Shown piece after piece: positions 63,866 to 64,000 of a DNA stretch of 64,000 bases. Each line of letters starts with the position of its first letter. Position 1 is the stretch's first letter. Origin of the DNA: JAFKFI01 sp963795435. GTDB taxonomy: Bacteria > Pseudomonadota > Alphaproteobacteria > Acetobacterales > Acetobacteraceae. Position numbers and translations under genes: made by a program. The notes under the pieces were generated by a model that saw only the letters and a program-made list of their open reading frames with translations, searched no databases and was not told where the DNA came from. Where the stretch lies: the NCBI GenBank assembly GCA_963795435.1, contig CAWCHV010000001.1, positions 1-64,000 on the forward strand, written 5' to 3'.

Positions 63866-64000
63866 CTCGGTGGAGGGCCGCTGAGGGCATCGCCAGGTTA
63901 GCCGCTCCGGATCGTACGAAGAGGATTGTCGGCTGCCAGAACTTGTCACGCCGCAGGAGAGACGGAACGTTCTCTGCTGCCACATTATTGAGGACAGCGG
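63866..64000. other. Right edge of window after IS630 copy 3
   Basis: The first ~20 bases are the displaced end of the quinoprotein gene (SVEGR and stop). Nothing else supported to the window end. Confidence 0.35.

Noticed and set aside
1..64000. CRISPR array, tRNA or rRNA genes
   Set aside because: No regularly spaced repeats, no cloverleaf candidates and no rRNA-like conserved segments were found by reading both strands.

Overview
The window is GC-rich (G and C dominate third codon positions) and looks like an accessory, mobile-element-laden stretch of an alphaproteobacterial genome. An Acetobacteraceae-type host is my inference from the gene families, not something the sequence proves. 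No rRNA, tRNA or CRISPR array was seen. Many genes carry one or two single-base frameshifts or in-frame amber codons, so either the region is decaying or the assembly has residual indels. I mark reconstructed genes as pseudogenes where the reading frame breaks.

Layout. 1-1323: a ferric-reductase/flavin oxidoreductase running off the left edge. 1524-2958: an ISKra4-type element. 3307-6678: a compact three-gene operon preceded by a 12-bp inverted repeat, encoding a winged-helix protein, an AAA+/Cdc6-like ATPase and a PD-(D/E)XK nuclease-like protein. I do not recognise it as a described system; it is the best candidate for something new. 6900-11632: small accessory genes, a truncated IS5, an orphan colicin-E3-like toxin tail with an overlapping immunity-like gene, and phage-like leftovers. 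11729-14284: IS630 copy 1 and an IS407-type IS3 element.

14390-24418 (minus strand): an oxidative catabolic cluster with a luciferase-like monooxygenase, a Baeyer-Villiger monooxygenase, a CmcJ/NvfI-type enzyme, a nitroreductase, two amidohydrolase_2 paralogues, an aldo/keto reductase and a TetR regulator. 24768-33971: a wrecked glycerol/sugar locus. It holds a glycerol kinase beheaded by an IS630-family element, an ABC sugar importer, a second permease deleted into a GH31 glycosidase, and a glycerol-3-phosphate dehydrogenase split by an 829-bp IS5-family element.

33972-39140: nested mobile elements. An IS6-like transposase fragment is interrupted by a group II intron. The intron is cut by an IS51-like IS3 element, whose orfB is itself split by a second copy of the 829-bp IS and by an IS30 element with a CAA target duplication. 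An IS21 fragment follows. 39137-43697: small hypotheticals, an IS481 fragment and a truncated beta-propeller. 43888-45051: IS630 copy 2.

45056-48727: a chromate-resistance operon (rhodanese-ChrB, ChrA, a duplicated DUF1259 protein, a PepSY-like secreted protein). 49156-51161: ECF sigma/anti-sigma pair and a Gly/His-rich lipoprotein. 51608-60090: a kinase, acetyltransferases, an alpha/beta hydrolase, a PIN toxin-antitoxin pair, a PCMT-like methyltransferase, a DUF2161 nuclease-like gene and an adenylate cyclase/TPR protein. 60100-63865: an IS1380 fragment, a PQQ-repeat dehydrogenase, and IS630 copy 3 inserted in its last codons.
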